A DNA stretch of 64,000 nt from Herbaspirillum sp. alder98 (GCF_020179755.1 NZ_JAIUCY010000001.1:434001-498000), one strand, 5' to 3'. Counted from the first letter of the stretch, positions 17,776 to 25,731 are shown. Numbers and translations: made by a program. Notes: generated by a model from the sequence alone, not told the origin.

Positions 17776-18366
17776 AGGCTGGCCCACCGCACGCTGCCGG
17801 TGACGCGCCACCTTGAAGCGATTGCCACATAACGCCATGCTGCACCAGCGACGCCGATGCGACTTGGTGCGGTCATAGAACCAGTAGACGCATTCGGGAT
17901 GCTCGCAGCGCCTGACCAGGTTGAAGTCGCCGCCCGCCAGCAGCGCTGCGGCGGCCGCGGCCAGCGGTTGCAGCACGCGCGCAGCGCCCTGCGCCAGGCT
18001 CTCTTGCCGGATTTCCGGCGCGCCGTCGTCGGGCCACGCCAGCCGGTCGTAGGTCAGGCCATCGCGCAAGAAACGATTGAGCAGCTCGGGGTCGGCCCAC
18101 TGCCCTTGCTTACGCGCCTGTACCAGCGTGCGCACGGTTTCACGCAGCGCGCGTGCCGCATCCACCAGCTCCCCGCGTGCCACGCCGCCCGCCCCTTCGC
18201 TCAGCATGCCGGACTTGCCCAGCCATTCCAGCACATCGGCATCGTCGCGCCAGCGCTCGACGCGCTGGCCGTCATACGCCAGGCCGCCCGTATTGAGCAT
18301 ATCCAGTGCCGGGTGGTCTGCCAGCAGGTGGGCGCCTGCAGCGGTGGTGGGAACGTCGGTCGTCAT
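17767..18366 (-). CDS. CGNR zinc-finger (ABATE domain) transcriptional regulator
   Basis: A 199-residue protein with the N-terminal ABATE domain (LDMLNTGG near residue 20) and a C-terminal CGNR zinc finger in which four cysteines are seen: CEHPEC, then WCSMALCGNRFKVARHRQR. Family members are thought to be DNA-binding regulators, but few have been studied. Its 3' end overlaps the convergent LysR gene. It is divergent from the alpha/beta hydrolase gene across a 218-base AT-rich gap that holds repeated ATGTAAC elements, so it probably controls that enzyme. Confidence 0.85.
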   Translation of the reverse strand: MTTDVPTTAAGAHLLADHPALDMLNTGGLAYDGQRVERWRDDADVLEWLGKSGMLSEGAGGVARGELVDAARALRETVRTLVQARKQGQWADPELLNRFLRDGLTYDRLAWPDDGAPEIRQESLAQGAARVLQPLAAAAAALLAGGDFNLVRRCEHPECVYWFYDRTKSHRRRWCSMALCGNRFKVARHRQRAVGQPSA

Positions 18367-18394
18367 GATCGTGGCGAGAATAAATGATCAAACA

Positions 18395-18489
18395 ATGTAA
18401 CTTATAAAAATCATTTATTCAAGTTATCAAAAAAAGGAAAAAAAGCGGATCAATCTTCATAGTTACATGCATGCAATGATTAATGTAAC
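18395..18489. promoter_or_regulatory. Repeated ATGTAAC elements between the CGNR and hydrolase genes
   Basis: ATGTAAC occurs at 18395-18401 and 18483-18489, and its complement GTTACAT at 18462-18468, making one inverted pair with a 14-base spacer. The region is strongly A/T-rich compared with its surroundings. Likely operator of one of the flanking genes' regulators; function inferred. Confidence 0.5.
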
Positions 18490-18502
18490 CATTAAAAAAT
18501 AT

Positions 18503-18508
18503 TTGACA
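18503..18508 (+). promoter_or_regulatory. Possible -35 of the hydrolase gene
   Basis: A consensus TTGACA lies 14 bases after the last ATGTAAC element and 77 bases before the hydrolase start. The -10 at the expected spacing (GACGAT) is poor, so an activator may be needed. Confidence 0.4.
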
Positions 18509-18584
18509 GGTTTTAAAACATCGGCGACGATGCTTCACATTGAAACCCCTTAAATTAATTTTTAACAGTTACAAGGAGAAGAGC

Positions 18585-19445
18585 ATGAGCCAACCTGTCC
18601 ACCACCGCTTTGTCAACGCCGATGGCGTGCGCGTGTTTTATCGCGAGGCTGGCCGCGCCGACGCTCCGGTGATCCTGCTGCTGCATGGTTTTCCCACGGC
18701 GTCGTACCAGTTTCGCGAACTGATTCCGCCGCTGGCGCAGCACTTCCGCGTGATCGCACCGGACCTGCCTGGCTTCGGCTTTACCGAAGTGCCGGCCGAG
18801 CGCCAGTACGTCTACACCTTCGACGCGCTGGCCGCAACGCTGGGCGCCTTCGTCGACGTCATTGGCCTGACCCGCTACGCCCTGTATTTCTTCGACTACG
18901 GTGCGCCGACCGGGCTGCGCCTGGCGGTGGCGCATCCGGAGCGCGTGACCGGACTGGTCTCGCAGAACGGCAACGCGTATCTCGAGGGACTGGGCGACGG
19001 CTGGGCGCCGATCCGCGATTACTGGGCCGACCCGTCGCCGCAACATCGGGCCGTGGTCGCCGATGCGGTGCTCTCGGAGGCCAGCATCCGCTGGCAGTAT
19101 GAGCACGGCGTGGCCGATGCGTCGCTGGTGGCGCCGGATGGCTGGACGCAGGATATCGCGCTGATGGCGCGCCCGGGCAACCGCGACATCCAGCTCGACC
19201 TGTTCTATGACTACCGGACCAACCTTGAGCGCTACCCTGATTTCCAGGCGTTCTTCCGCCAACGTCGCCTGCCGACCCTGGTGATCTGGGGCAAGAATGA
19301 TCCGTTCTTCCTGCCGCCGGGAGCCCAGGCCTATCGTCGCGACAATGCCGATGCGGTGGTCGAGATGCTCGATACCGGGCACTTTGCGCTGGCGACCCAT
19401 GCGCAGCATATCGGGCGGCGCATCATCGAGGTGCTGGGCGCCTGA
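18585..19445 (+). CDS. Alpha/beta hydrolase with Asp nucleophile (epoxide hydrolase/haloalkane dehalogenase-like)
   Basis: A 286-residue alpha/beta hydrolase. The oxyanion loop LLLHGFPTASYQF is at 31-43. The nucleophile elbow reads YFFDYGAPTG, so the nucleophile is Asp104 rather than serine; this is the arrangement of epoxide hydrolases, haloalkane dehalogenases and fluoroacetate dehalogenases. The acid is probably in VIWGKNDPFFLP and the base in DTGHFAL. No signal peptide, so cytoplasmic. Start at ATG 18585 follows aaggag; an in-frame start 15 codons upstream lacks a site. Controlled perhaps by the divergent CGNR regulator. Substrate not predictable. Confidence 0.82.
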   Translation: MSQPVHHRFVNADGVRVFYREAGRADAPVILLLHGFPTASYQFRELIPPLAQHFRVIAPDLPGFGFTEVPAERQYVYTFDALAATLGAFVDVIGLTRYALYFFDYGAPTGLRLAVAHPERVTGLVSQNGNAYLEGLGDGWAPIRDYWADPSPQHRAVVADAVLSEASIRWQYEHGVADASLVAPDGWTQDIALMARPGNRDIQLDLFYDYRTNLERYPDFQAFFRQRRLPTLVIWGKNDPFFLPPGAQAYRRDNADAVVEMLDTGHFALATHAQHIGRRIIEVLGA

Positions 19446-19481
19446 GTCGGCCGCCTAAGTCCACCGCCTGATCCCCCTGCC

Positions 19482-19525
19482 ATCCCGGCCAACCGCTAGA
19501 ATCGCGGTGGCGCCGGGATTTTTTT
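19482..19525 (+). terminator. Terminator after the hydrolase gene
   Basis: Outer stem ATCCCGGC (19482-19489) with GCCGGGAT (19512-19519), inner stem ACCGC/GCGGT, then seven T. The loop also contains TAGAAT (19497-19502), which could be the -10 of the sigma factor gene. Confidence 0.75.
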
Positions 19526-19593
19526 CGGCCTCCACAATATCGCTGAAGATGCCCCGTCTTCAGGGCATGCAGTCGACATCCACCCACCTTGCA

Positions 19594-20154
19594 ATGAGCG
19601 ACAAGGAAAACGAAATCACCGCCACCGTGTTGCGCGAGCGCAGCCGGCTGGGTGGCTTCATCCGCCGTCGCGTGGCCGACGCCGGCGAGGCCGAGGACAT
19701 CCTGCAGGATGTGATGCTGGAGTTCGTCCAGGCCTATCGCTTGCCGGAACCGATCGAGCAGGTCGGGGCCTGGCTGTTCCGGGTGGCGCGCAACCGCATC
19801 ATCGACCGCTTCCGCAAGAAGAAAGAGCAGCAACTGGTCGACCCGGCCGATATCGATGATGTCGATGGCGCCGACGACAGTTTCCGCCTCGACCTGGCCT
19901 TGCCGGCAGCCGATGGCGGCCCCGAGGCAGCCTATGCGCGGTCGCGACTGCTGCAGGCCTTGCAGGAAGCGCTGGACGAATTGCCGGAAGCACAACGCGA
20001 GGTGTTCGTGGCGCACGAACTGGACGGCATCAGCTTCAAGCAGATGGTGGCCGACAGCGGCGTGGCGCAAAACACATTACTGGCGCGCAAGCGCTATGCC
20101 GTCCTGCACCTGCGACGTCGCCTGCAGGCGGTCTATGACGAATTGGAGATGTAA
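19594..20154 (+). CDS. ECF-type RNA polymerase sigma factor
   Basis: A 186-residue sigma-70 family protein with only regions 2 and 4. Region 2 spans the ADAGEAEDILQDVMLEFVQAY and GAWLFRVARNRIIDRFRKKK segments, and region 4 spans LDELPEAQREVFVAHELDGISFKQMVADSGVAQNTLLARKRYAVLHLR. A ~30-residue acidic linker separates them. ATG 19594 (MSDKENEIT) is the natural start. The stop TAA overlaps the start codon of a small membrane protein (TAATG), implying coupled synthesis. It is therefore likely an extracytoplasmic-signal sigma factor held by that partner. Its target promoters are not visible here. Confidence 0.9.
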   Translation: MSDKENEITATVLRERSRLGGFIRRRVADAGEAEDILQDVMLEFVQAYRLPEPIEQVGAWLFRVARNRIIDRFRKKKEQQLVDPADIDDVDGADDSFRLDLALPAADGGPEAAYARSRLLQALQEALDELPEAQREVFVAHELDGISFKQMVADSGVAQNTLLARKRYAVLHLRRRLQAVYDELEM

Positions 20155-20516
20155 TGGAACAACTGGATCAGATCGATGACGGGCAACGGGGCCGAGGCCG
20201 GCGTTGCTTCAGGATGGGCTGGCTGCTCAAGCTGGCCTGCGTGGCGGTGTGCGTATTGGCGCTGGGCGCAGCCGTGATGCTGTTATGGAACTGGGTGGTG
20301 CCGCCGATCTTCCCGGCTGCCACCGAGATCGGTTTCTGGCGTGCGCTGGGGCTGCTGGTGCTATGCCGGATCCTGTTCGGCGGGTTTCGCGGCAATCGCC
20401 ACTGGCATGACAAGAAACGGCGCATGCGCGCACGCTGGCAGGCCATGACGCCGGAAGAGCGCGAACGCCTGGGTGGGCGGATGTGCGGTTTCGGCCGCCA
20501 GCGCGATCGGAACTGA
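20154..20516 (+). CDS. Small membrane protein coupled to the ECF sigma factor (candidate anti-sigma)
   Basis: A 120-residue protein not assigned to a characterised family. It has a hydrophobic span at about residues 22-48 (WLLKLACVAVCVLALGAAVMLLWNW), a second at about 62-77 and a basic C-terminal tail rich in Arg with MTPEERERL, a stretch common in small inner-membrane and envelope-stress proteins. Its ATG shares one base with the sigma stop codon. Genetic coupling suggests it holds or modulates the sigma factor, but it has no recognisable zinc anti-sigma (HxxxCxxC) motif, so the role is inference. Confidence 0.65.
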   Translation: MEQLDQIDDGQRGRGRRCFRMGWLLKLACVAVCVLALGAAVMLLWNWVVPPIFPAATEIGFWRALGLLVLCRILFGGFRGNRHWHDKKRRMRARWQAMTPEERERLGGRMCGFGRQRDRN

Positions 20517-20534
20517 TTCACGACACCTTGGCAC

Positions 20535-21326
20535 TCAGCCCTCTGCCGTCCAGGCCGGGGCGCTTTTTTCAAGAAATGCCCGCAGGCCTTCACGGCCTTC
20601 TTCCGAAGCACGCAGATCGGCGATCACCGCTACCGTGTAGTCGGTGAGCGCTGGCTCGATCTGCAATGGATTGGCCGTCTGCACCAGTTGCTTGGCCGCG
20701 CGCATGGCTTGGGGGCCATTGGCCAGCAGCGTTGCGATCAGTTGCTCGGTGCGGGCATCGAGTTCGGCCGCCAGCACCACTTCGTGCACCAGGCCGATGG
20801 CGGTGGCGCGGAGGGCCGAAAAGCGTTCGCCCGAGACAAAATAACGACGCGCCTGCGATACGCCGATCTTGGCAATCACGTAGGGACTGATGACGGCGGG
20901 CGCCAGGCCCAGCTTGACTTCGGAGAGCGCAAAGAAAGCCGGCTCGGCAGCGATGACGATGTCGCAACAGGCCACCAACCCGACCCCTCCGCCCATGGCC
21001 GCACCCTGCACCCGCGCCACGGTCGGCGCCGGAAAATCATTCAGGTTCGCCATCAATTGCGCCAGTTGCCGCGCATCGTTGAGGTTGTCTTCCCGCGCGG
21101 CGTCGGCCATGCGGCGCATCCAGTTCAGGTCGGCGCCGGCCGAGAACGACTTGCCGGTCGAGCCCAGCACCAGCAGGCGGGTACGTGGATCGGCTGCGGC
21201 CTGGGCAATCAAGCCGATCAGGTGTGTGATCAACTGGTCATCGAAGGCATTGTGCACATCGGGACGATTGAGAAGAATGGTGGCCACGCCACGGTTGTCG
21301 ATGTCTAGCTGTGCCGCCTCGGTCAT
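20535..21326 (-). CDS. liuC: Enoyl-CoA hydratase family, methylglutaconyl-CoA hydratase (LiuC)-like
   Basis: A 263-residue crotonase. Oxyanion-hole residues are in FSAGADLNWM and GAAMGGGVGLVACCDI, with the catalytic acid in ALSEVKLGLAPAVI. SAGADLNWMRRMA is characteristic of LiuC/AtuE-type hydratases, which act in leucine (3-methylglutaconyl-CoA) or acyclic terpene breakdown. The other liu genes (liuA, liuB, liuD) are not beside it, so the pathway assignment rests on the signature alone; a general enoyl-CoA hydratase remains possible. Confidence 0.75.
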   Translation of the reverse strand: MTEAAQLDIDNRGVATILLNRPDVHNAFDDQLITHLIGLIAQAAADPRTRLLVLGSTGKSFSAGADLNWMRRMADAAREDNLNDARQLAQLMANLNDFPAPTVARVQGAAMGGGVGLVACCDIVIAAEPAFFALSEVKLGLAPAVISPYVIAKIGVSQARRYFVSGERFSALRATAIGLVHEVVLAAELDARTEQLIATLLANGPQAMRAAKQLVQTANPLQIEPALTDYTVAVIADLRASEEGREGLRAFLEKSAPAWTAEG

Positions 21327-21450
21327 TGGATCTCCTGGTGTCGTGGGCGCCTCTTGGGTGCGCTGCTTGTCGAGCAGGATAGCGTAATTTTTCGCGTATT
21401 ACTGGATGCCTGTTTCCCGTGTTGTCGGGCGTCGCCCCTGACTTCACCGC
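21327..21450. other. Intergenic region upstream of the hydratase gene
   Basis: No gene-like frame. The segment 21429-21442 (GCGTCGCCCCTGAC) resembles a broken half of the REP-like unit that follows. Confidence 0.4.
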
Positions 21451-21482
21451 CGTCGCCCTGACGAAGGTCAGGGGCCAGTGGC
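21451..21482 (-). repeat. REP-like hairpin copy 4 (inverted)
   Basis: CCCTGAC/GTCAGGG seven-base stem around GAAG, ending CCAGTGGC; same family as 12826-12910 with further base changes in the stem. Confidence 0.75.
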
Positions 21483-21550
21483 TTAAGTTTTACGGAGAAC
21501 TGCCTTCAATGCCGATGTCTTGCCGGTATTTAGTCAATGAAGTGAAAGAC

Positions 21551-21581
21551 GCCGCTGGGTACCGGCCTTCGCCGACACGAC
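21551..21581 (+). repeat. REP-like hairpin copy 5 (degenerate)
   Basis: CCGCTGGGTACCGGC, CTTC, GCCGACACGAC: head, loop and tail kept, two stem mismatches. Confidence 0.7.
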
Positions 21582-21630
21582 AGGTAACTTATCACCTTAC
21601 CTTCGTCCGGGTGACCTATCACTTTACCTC

Positions 21631-21662
21631 CGTCGCCCTGACGAAAGTCAGGGCCCAGTGGC
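21631..21662 (-). repeat. REP-like hairpin copy 6 (inverted)
   Basis: Perfect eight-base stem GCCCTGAC/GTCAGGGC around GAAA, ending CCAGTGGC. It pairs fully although it differs from copy 2 (a T-A pair becomes C-G). Confidence 0.8.
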
Positions 21663-21690
21663 TGGGGATGCGTCGGGGGAGCTCAAAAAG

Positions 21691-21720
21691 CAAATAGCCC
21701 GCTTATCGCGGGCTATCCTG
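21691..21720 (-). terminator. Terminator-like hairpin, left copy
   Basis: ATAGCCCGC/GCGGGCTAT around TTATC, followed on the minus strand by a T-rich stretch (complement of caaaaag). It is a near copy of the hairpin at 21882-21906, about 190 bases away, and the sequence between them is the palindrome block. Confidence 0.65.
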
Positions 21721-21759
21721 GCTTGTAGTTTCCTCGGTGCGTAATTGACAGCCAGCTAA

Positions 21760-21863
21760 CGCTCGCTACGCGAGCGAGGGACTCGCCTACCTCCGGCAGG
21801 CCGCGGTTTCGCTTGCAAGCGAAACCCTTCGAATCCCCCCCGCGATGTGCACTTGCACATCGC
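21760..21863. other. Block of strong palindromes, candidate structured RNA or DNA element
   Basis: Three perfect inverted repeats and one weak one follow within 104 bases: a seven-base stem with TAC loop (21760-21776), a four-base stem (21785-21801), a 22-base perfect palindrome (21805-21826), and a ten-base stem with a two-base loop (21842-21863). TTCGAATCCCC between the last two recalls a tRNA T-loop. No coding frame fits. The block is bounded by two near-identical terminator hairpins. I do not recognise a known RNA family. Confidence 0.6.
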
Positions 21864-21876
21864 TAGGCGACGTCAA

Positions 21877-21906
21877 AAAGCAAATAGCCCGCAAAGCGGG
21901 CTATTT
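21877..21906 (-). terminator. Terminator of the tRNA cluster
   Basis: AAATAGCCCGC/GCGGGCTATTT around AAA (21882-21906), six bases beyond the 3' end of the last tRNA-Glu, followed on the minus strand by GCTTTTTG. Confidence 0.8.
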
Positions 21907-21912
21907 ATTTTT

Positions 21913-21988
21913 TGGCGTCCCCTGGGGGATTCGAACCCCCGTACTCACCGTGAAAGGGTGATGTCCTAGGCCTCTAGACGAAGGGGAC
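21913..21988 (-). tRNA. tRNA-Glu (TTC), third copy
   Basis: 76 bases including an encoded CCA. Acceptor stem begins GTCCCCT on the minus strand, the anticodon loop is CTTTCAC (anticodon TTC) and the T arm is GGGGGTTCGAATCCCCC. Identical to the other two tRNA-Glu genes in this cluster. Confidence 0.97.
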
Positions 21989-22033
21989 AAATACGGTACT
22001 TCTACAATCTCCCACACCATTCGTGTGGGTCGC

Positions 22034-22109
<76 letters not shown>

Positions 22110-22117
22110 GGCGATAT

Positions 22118-22144
22118 AAAAAGCCCGCAAACAGCGGGCTTTTT
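22118..22144. terminator. Hairpin terminator inside the tRNA cluster
   Basis: Perfect 11-base stem AAAAAGCCCGC/GCGGGCTTTTT with AAACA loop, between the second tRNA-Ala and the second tRNA-Glu. Its symmetry (A run and T run) could stop transcription on either strand. Confidence 0.75.
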
Positions 22145-22150
22145 CAAACC

Positions 22151-22226
22151 TGGCGTCCCCTGGGGGATTCGAACCCCCGTACTCACCGTGAAAGGGTGAT
22201 GTCCTAGGCCTCTAGACGAAGGGGAC
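22151..22226 (-). tRNA. tRNA-Glu (TTC), second copy
   Basis: 76 bases, encoded CCA, identical in sequence to the genes at 21913 and 22293; anticodon TTC in loop CTTTCAC. Confidence 0.97.
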
Positions 22227-22292
22227 ATTCGTACTTCTTGAAACTCATCGATACTGCGTTACCTGCTGGGTCGTAACGCCATCTCAAAATCC

Positions 22293-22368
22293 TGGCGTCC
22301 CCTGGGGGATTCGAACCCCCGTACTCACCGTGAAAGGGTGATGTCCTAGGCCTCTAGACGAAGGGGAC
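22293..22368 (-). tRNA. tRNA-Glu (TTC), first copy
   Basis: 76 bases, encoded CCA, anticodon TTC. It is the second gene transcribed in the cluster, 71 bases after the first tRNA-Ala. Confidence 0.97.
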
Positions 22369-22439
22369 ATACGGTACTGCTTACTACTTCTATCTTCAAG
22401 TCTTACTCGAAGAATCACCGCCAAACTACTGCGGGTCGC

Positions 22440-22515
<76 letters not shown>

Positions 22516-22531
22516 GTTGCGAAGAAGCGAG

Positions 22532-22560
22532 ATTATGCAATACCTATTTTCAAAAGACAA
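22532..22560 (-). promoter_or_regulatory. Promoter of the tRNA cluster
   Basis: On the minus strand: TTGTCT (22560-22555), 17-base spacer, CATAAT (22537-22532), then a CTCGC discriminator. The spacing is ideal, and a C/G-rich discriminator is typical of stringently controlled stable RNA promoters. Confidence 0.75.
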
Positions 22561-22571
22561 CAGATTTTTGA

Positions 22572-22589
22572 AAAAACCAGACGGTTTTT
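22572..22589 (-). terminator. Weak terminator after gltX
   Basis: AAAAACC/GGTTTTT seven-base stem around a four-base loop, overlapping the gltX stop codon. The T run is partly within the stem, so some read-through from gltX into the tRNA genes is conceivable. Confidence 0.5.
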
Positions 22590-24003
22590 AGAGGTAAGCC
22601 TGCAAACGCACGACCACCACCTCACGTCCGAACAATTGCAGCACGGCGTCAATGGCCGGGGTCTGCAATTGACCCGCCACGATCAGGCGCAACGGCATGG
22701 CCAATTGGGGCATCTTCAGCTTGTGGGCGGCCAGCACTTCCTTGATCATCGGCGCCAGCGCTTCCTTGGTCCAGTCGACCGTGGCGCAACGCTGCGCAAA
22801 TTCGGCCAGCGCCGGCTTGATGGCGTCGGTGATGTGCTGCTCGACCAGCGCCGCCTCGGGCGCCGGCTGGCGATAGAACATCAACGCGGCAGCAGCAATC
22901 TCGTTGAGGGTGTTGGCGCGGTCCTTGAGCAAACCGATCACGCCCGCCAGGTCAGGCGCGCCGTCGAACACCGCGCCGTCCTTTTCCAGCAACGGGCGCA
23001 CCAGCCCGGCCAGGCGGGCATTGTCGGCCAGCTTGATGTAGTGGTTGTTGAGCCAGTTCAACTTTTCGGGGTTGAACTGCGCCGGCGCCTTGGTCAGATG
23101 GTCGAGGTCGAACCAGGCGCAGAACTGTTCCATCGAGAACACTTCGTCGTCGCCGTGGCTCCAGCCCAGGCGCGCCAGGTAATTGAGCATGGCTTCCGGC
23201 AGGTAACCCTGGGCCGGATAGTCCATCACGCTGACCGCGCCATGGCGCTTGGACAGCTTCTCGCCATCGGCGCCGAGAATCATCGGCACATGGCCGTATT
23301 CAGGCAGCGTGCCGCCCAGGGCGCGCAGGATGTTGATCTGGCGCGGGGTATTGTTGACGTGGTCGTCGCCACGGATGACGTGGGTGATCTTCATGTCCCA
23401 GTCGTCCACCACCACACAGAAGTTATAGGTGGGGGTGCCGTCCGGGCGGGCGATCACCAGGTCGTCCAGCTCGCGGTTGGAGATGGTGATCGGCCCCTTG
23501 ACCACGTCATTCCAGGTGACGTCGCCATCGATTGGATTCTTGAAGCGCACCACCGGCTTGCGGTCGGCGGGAATCGCCGGCAGCGTCTTGCCGGCTTCCG
23601 GACGCCAGGTGCCGTCGTAGCGCGGCTTGTCACCGGCGGCGCGCTGGCGCTCGCGCATTGCCTCGACTTCTTCGGGCGAGCAATAACAGTGATAGGCCGT
23701 ACCGGCCTGCAGCATCTGCCCCACCACTTCGCGGTAACGCTCCATGCGCTTCATCTGGTAGAACGGGCCTTCGTCGTGCGCCAGGCCCAGCCATTGCATG
23801 CCTTCGATGATGGCCTGCACCGCTTCCGGCGTGGAACGCTCCAGGTCGGTGTCTTCAATGCGCAGGATGAAGGTGCCGCCGAAGCGACGGGCATAGGCCC
23901 ACGAGAACAACGCGGTGCGCGCGCCTCCCAGGTGCAGATAGCCGGTGGGACTGGGCGCGAAACGGGTGCGCACTGGAGTTGCAGCAGAAGTGGTGGCGGT
24001 CAT
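22588..24003 (-). CDS. gltX: Glutamyl-tRNA synthetase
   Basis: A 471-residue class I aminoacyl-tRNA synthetase that charges tRNA-Glu. The HIGH-type motif is in [19 protein letters not shown] near the N terminus, and the KMSKS-type motif is [26 protein letters not shown] zinc-region segment is present, as in E. coli-type enzymes. I choose ATG 24003 ([21 protein letters not shown]); the upstream in-frame ATG at 24036 lacks support. The gene lies 72 bases upstream of a cluster holding three tRNA-Glu genes on the same strand, so enzyme and substrate RNA are physically linked. Confidence 0.97.
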   Translation of the reverse strand: MTATTSAATPVRTRFAPSPTGYLHLGGARTALFSWAYARRFGGTFILRIEDTDLERSTPEAVQAIIEGMQWLGLAHDEGPFYQMKRMERYREVVGQMLQAGTAYHCYCSPEEVEAMRERQRAAGDKPRYDGTWRPEAGKTLPAIPADRKPVVRFKNPIDGDVTWNDVVKGPITISNRELDDLVIARPDGTPTYNFCVVVDDWDMKITHVIRGDDHVNNTPRQINILRALGGTLPEYGHVPMILGADGEKLSKRHGAVSVMDYPAQGYLPEAMLNYLARLGWSHGDDEVFSMEQFCAWFDLDHLTKAPAQFNPEKLNWLNNHYIKLADNARLAGLVRPLLEKDGAVFDGAPDLAGVIGLLKDRANTLNEIAAAALMFYRQPAPEAALVEQHITDAIKPALAEFAQRCATVDWTKEALAPMIKEVLAAHKLKMPQLAMPLRLIVAGQLQTPAIDAVLQLFGREVVVVRLQAYL

Positions 24004-24152
24004 GATCGGTAGTAAAAACCAAAACGGCCTTGGCACGCCAAAGCCGTCGAACGGTAAAAGGTCGTCAAGCGGAAAGCCGGTATTTTACAGCCTTTGAGGG
24101 CGGCCACGCCATGCCGGCCCGGCCGCCCCGCTGCATCAGAACCTGCTCACGC

Positions 24153-24578
24153 CTACTTCACCGTGACGTTGATGGTCTTGGCCATGGCCGGTCCATAGGA
24201 CTGGTGCACGCCATTGGCGAACTGGGCGGTCAGCTTGTAGCGACCGGGCGGCAGCGTCACGTCGGCCTCGGTCTGCCCCTTGCCATAGTGCAGATGGGTA
24301 TCGTCCATGGGGATGGACGCGCCCTCCTTGATCGGCCCCTGATTGATCAACAGGTGATGATGGCCGGTGCCGGCGATGATTTCGTTGGCCGGATGCACGG
24401 TCATGCCGCTCACGCCGAACTTCACCTTGAACGGACTGGACACGGTGGCGCCATCCTTGGGTTCAAGGATGGACACCGATTTGTCGGCGGCCTGCGCGGC
24501 CGGCGACAACAGAGCGGCCATGAGCAGCGAAGCCGCAAACACATGATTGAACGGGCGCCATTGGCAGTGGGACATCAT
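24153..24578 (-). CDS. DUF4399 periplasmic protein
   Basis: A 141-residue exported protein with a signal peptide cut near AAQAADKS (residues 29-31). The mature part (SILEPKDGATVSSPFKVKFGVSGM, GTGHHHLLIN, PMDDTHLHYGKGQTEADVTLPPGRYKL) is the DUF4399 domain, an immunoglobulin-like fold with a conserved cluster of histidines that might bind metal. The function is unknown. ATG at 24578 or the adjacent ATG at 24575 may be used. It follows apbC by 64 bases on the same strand. Confidence 0.85.
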   Translation of the reverse strand: MMSHCQWRPFNHVFAASLLMAALLSPAAQAADKSVSILEPKDGATVSSPFKVKFGVSGMTVHPANEIIAGTGHHHLLINQGPIKEGASIPMDDTHLHYGKGQTEADVTLPPGRYKLTAQFANGVHQSYGPAMAKTINVTVK

Positions 24579-24642
24579 TGGGTATCTCCTTCTGGATTGA
24601 AATGGATGAAGCAGGGTTTCCCTCCCATGCCCGACACCGCGT

Positions 24643-25731
24643 TCAATCGTTCTGGATCACGATGCTGGGGAACTTGCTGGTCATGTCGCGGGCCTTCTCG
24701 GCCACTTTGATGGCGACGCTGCGCGCAATGTTCTTGTAGATTTCTGCCACCCGACCGTTCGGGTCGGCCACCACGGTGGGTGTGCCGGAATCGGTCTGCT
24801 GGCGAATTTCCATGGTCAGCGGCAAGGCGCCCAGGAAGTCGACGCCGAAATCGGCGCACATCTTTTCGCCCCCGCCCACGCCGAAGATCGGCTCTGCATG
24901 ACCGCAATTGGAGCAGACATGCATGCTCATGTTTTCGACGATGCCCAGGATCGGAATGCCCACCTTCTCGAACATGCGCAAGCCCTTGCGTGCATCCAGC
25001 AAGGCGATATCCTGCGGCGTCGTGACGATGACTGCGCCCGTCACGGGTACCTTCTGCGACAGCGTCAACTGCACGTCGCCGGTGCCGGGCGGCATATCGA
25101 CGATCAGGTAATCGAGGTCGCGCCAGTTGGTCTGGTCCAGCAACTGCTGCAGCGCCTGGGTCACGATGGGGCCGCGCCATACCATCGGCTCGTCGGGATC
25201 GATCATGAAACCGATCGACGACACCTGCAGGCCGTGGTTTTCCATCGGCTCCATGGTCTTGCCGTCGCGGGTCTCGGGCTGGCCCTTGATGCCCATCATC
25301 ATCGGCTGCGAAGGCCCATAGATATCGGCATCGAGAATGCCCACGCTGGCGCCTTCGGCCGCCAGCGCCAGGGCCAGGTTGACGGCGGTGGTCGACTTGC
25401 CCACGCCGCCCTTGCCGGAGGCCACCGCGATGATGTTGCGCACGTTGCTCTTGAGCTTGACGCCGCGCTGCACCGCATGGGCGACGATCTTGAAGGTGAC
25501 GTTGGCCTCGACCGCCTCGACGCCGGGCAACTTGGCCAGGGCCTCGCTGACCAGTTGGCGGATCGGCTCGATCTGGCTTTTGGCCGGATAACCCAGTTCC
25601 ACATCCAGCAGCACGCGCGCGCCTTCGACCCGGATATTGCGGGCTTCGCGTCCACTCACCAGGTCGCGCCCGGTATTGGGATCGATCACCAGCGCCAGCG
25701 CTGCCTTGATTTGCTCTACGGTAATGCTCAT
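24643..25731 (-). CDS. apbC: ApbC/Mrp iron-sulfur cluster carrier ATPase
   Basis: A 362-residue P-loop protein that carries Fe-S clusters to target apo-proteins. An N-terminal MIP18/DUF59-like domain (residues 1-90) is followed by the deviant Walker A SGKGGVGKSTTAVNL, the switch DADIYGPS and the cluster-binding CSNC in MSMHVCSNCGHAEPIFG. Start at ATG 25731 (MSITVEQIKAAL) follows ggagaa; the longer frame to 25905 runs into the divergent metG promoter region. It is divergent from metG, an arrangement common in proteobacteria. Confidence 0.94.
   Translation of the reverse strand: MSITVEQIKAALALVIDPNTGRDLVSGREARNIRVEGARVLLDVELGYPAKSQIEPIRQLVSEALAKLPGVEAVEANVTFKIVAHAVQRGVKLKSNVRNIIAVASGKGGVGKSTTAVNLALALAAEGASVGILDADIYGPSQPMMMGIKGQPETRDGKTMEPMENHGLQVSSIGFMIDPDEPMVWRGPIVTQALQQLLDQTNWRDLDYLIVDMPPGTGDVQLTLSQKVPVTGAVIVTTPQDIALLDARKGLRMFEKVGIPILGIVENMSMHVCSNCGHAEPIFGVGGGEKMCADFGVDFLGALPLTMEIRQQTDSGTPTVVADPNGRVAEIYKNIARSVAIKVAEKARDMTSKFPSIVIQND

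Noticed and set aside
21429-21697. A short plus-strand frame with VALTKVRAQWL repeats
   Set aside because: The apparent protein repeats are translations of the REP-like hairpins; non-coding explanation is better.
21830-21840. TTCGAATCCCC as the remnant of a sixth tRNA
   Set aside because: No acceptor, D or anticodon arm can be drawn around it, and the flanking palindromes do not form a cloverleaf.
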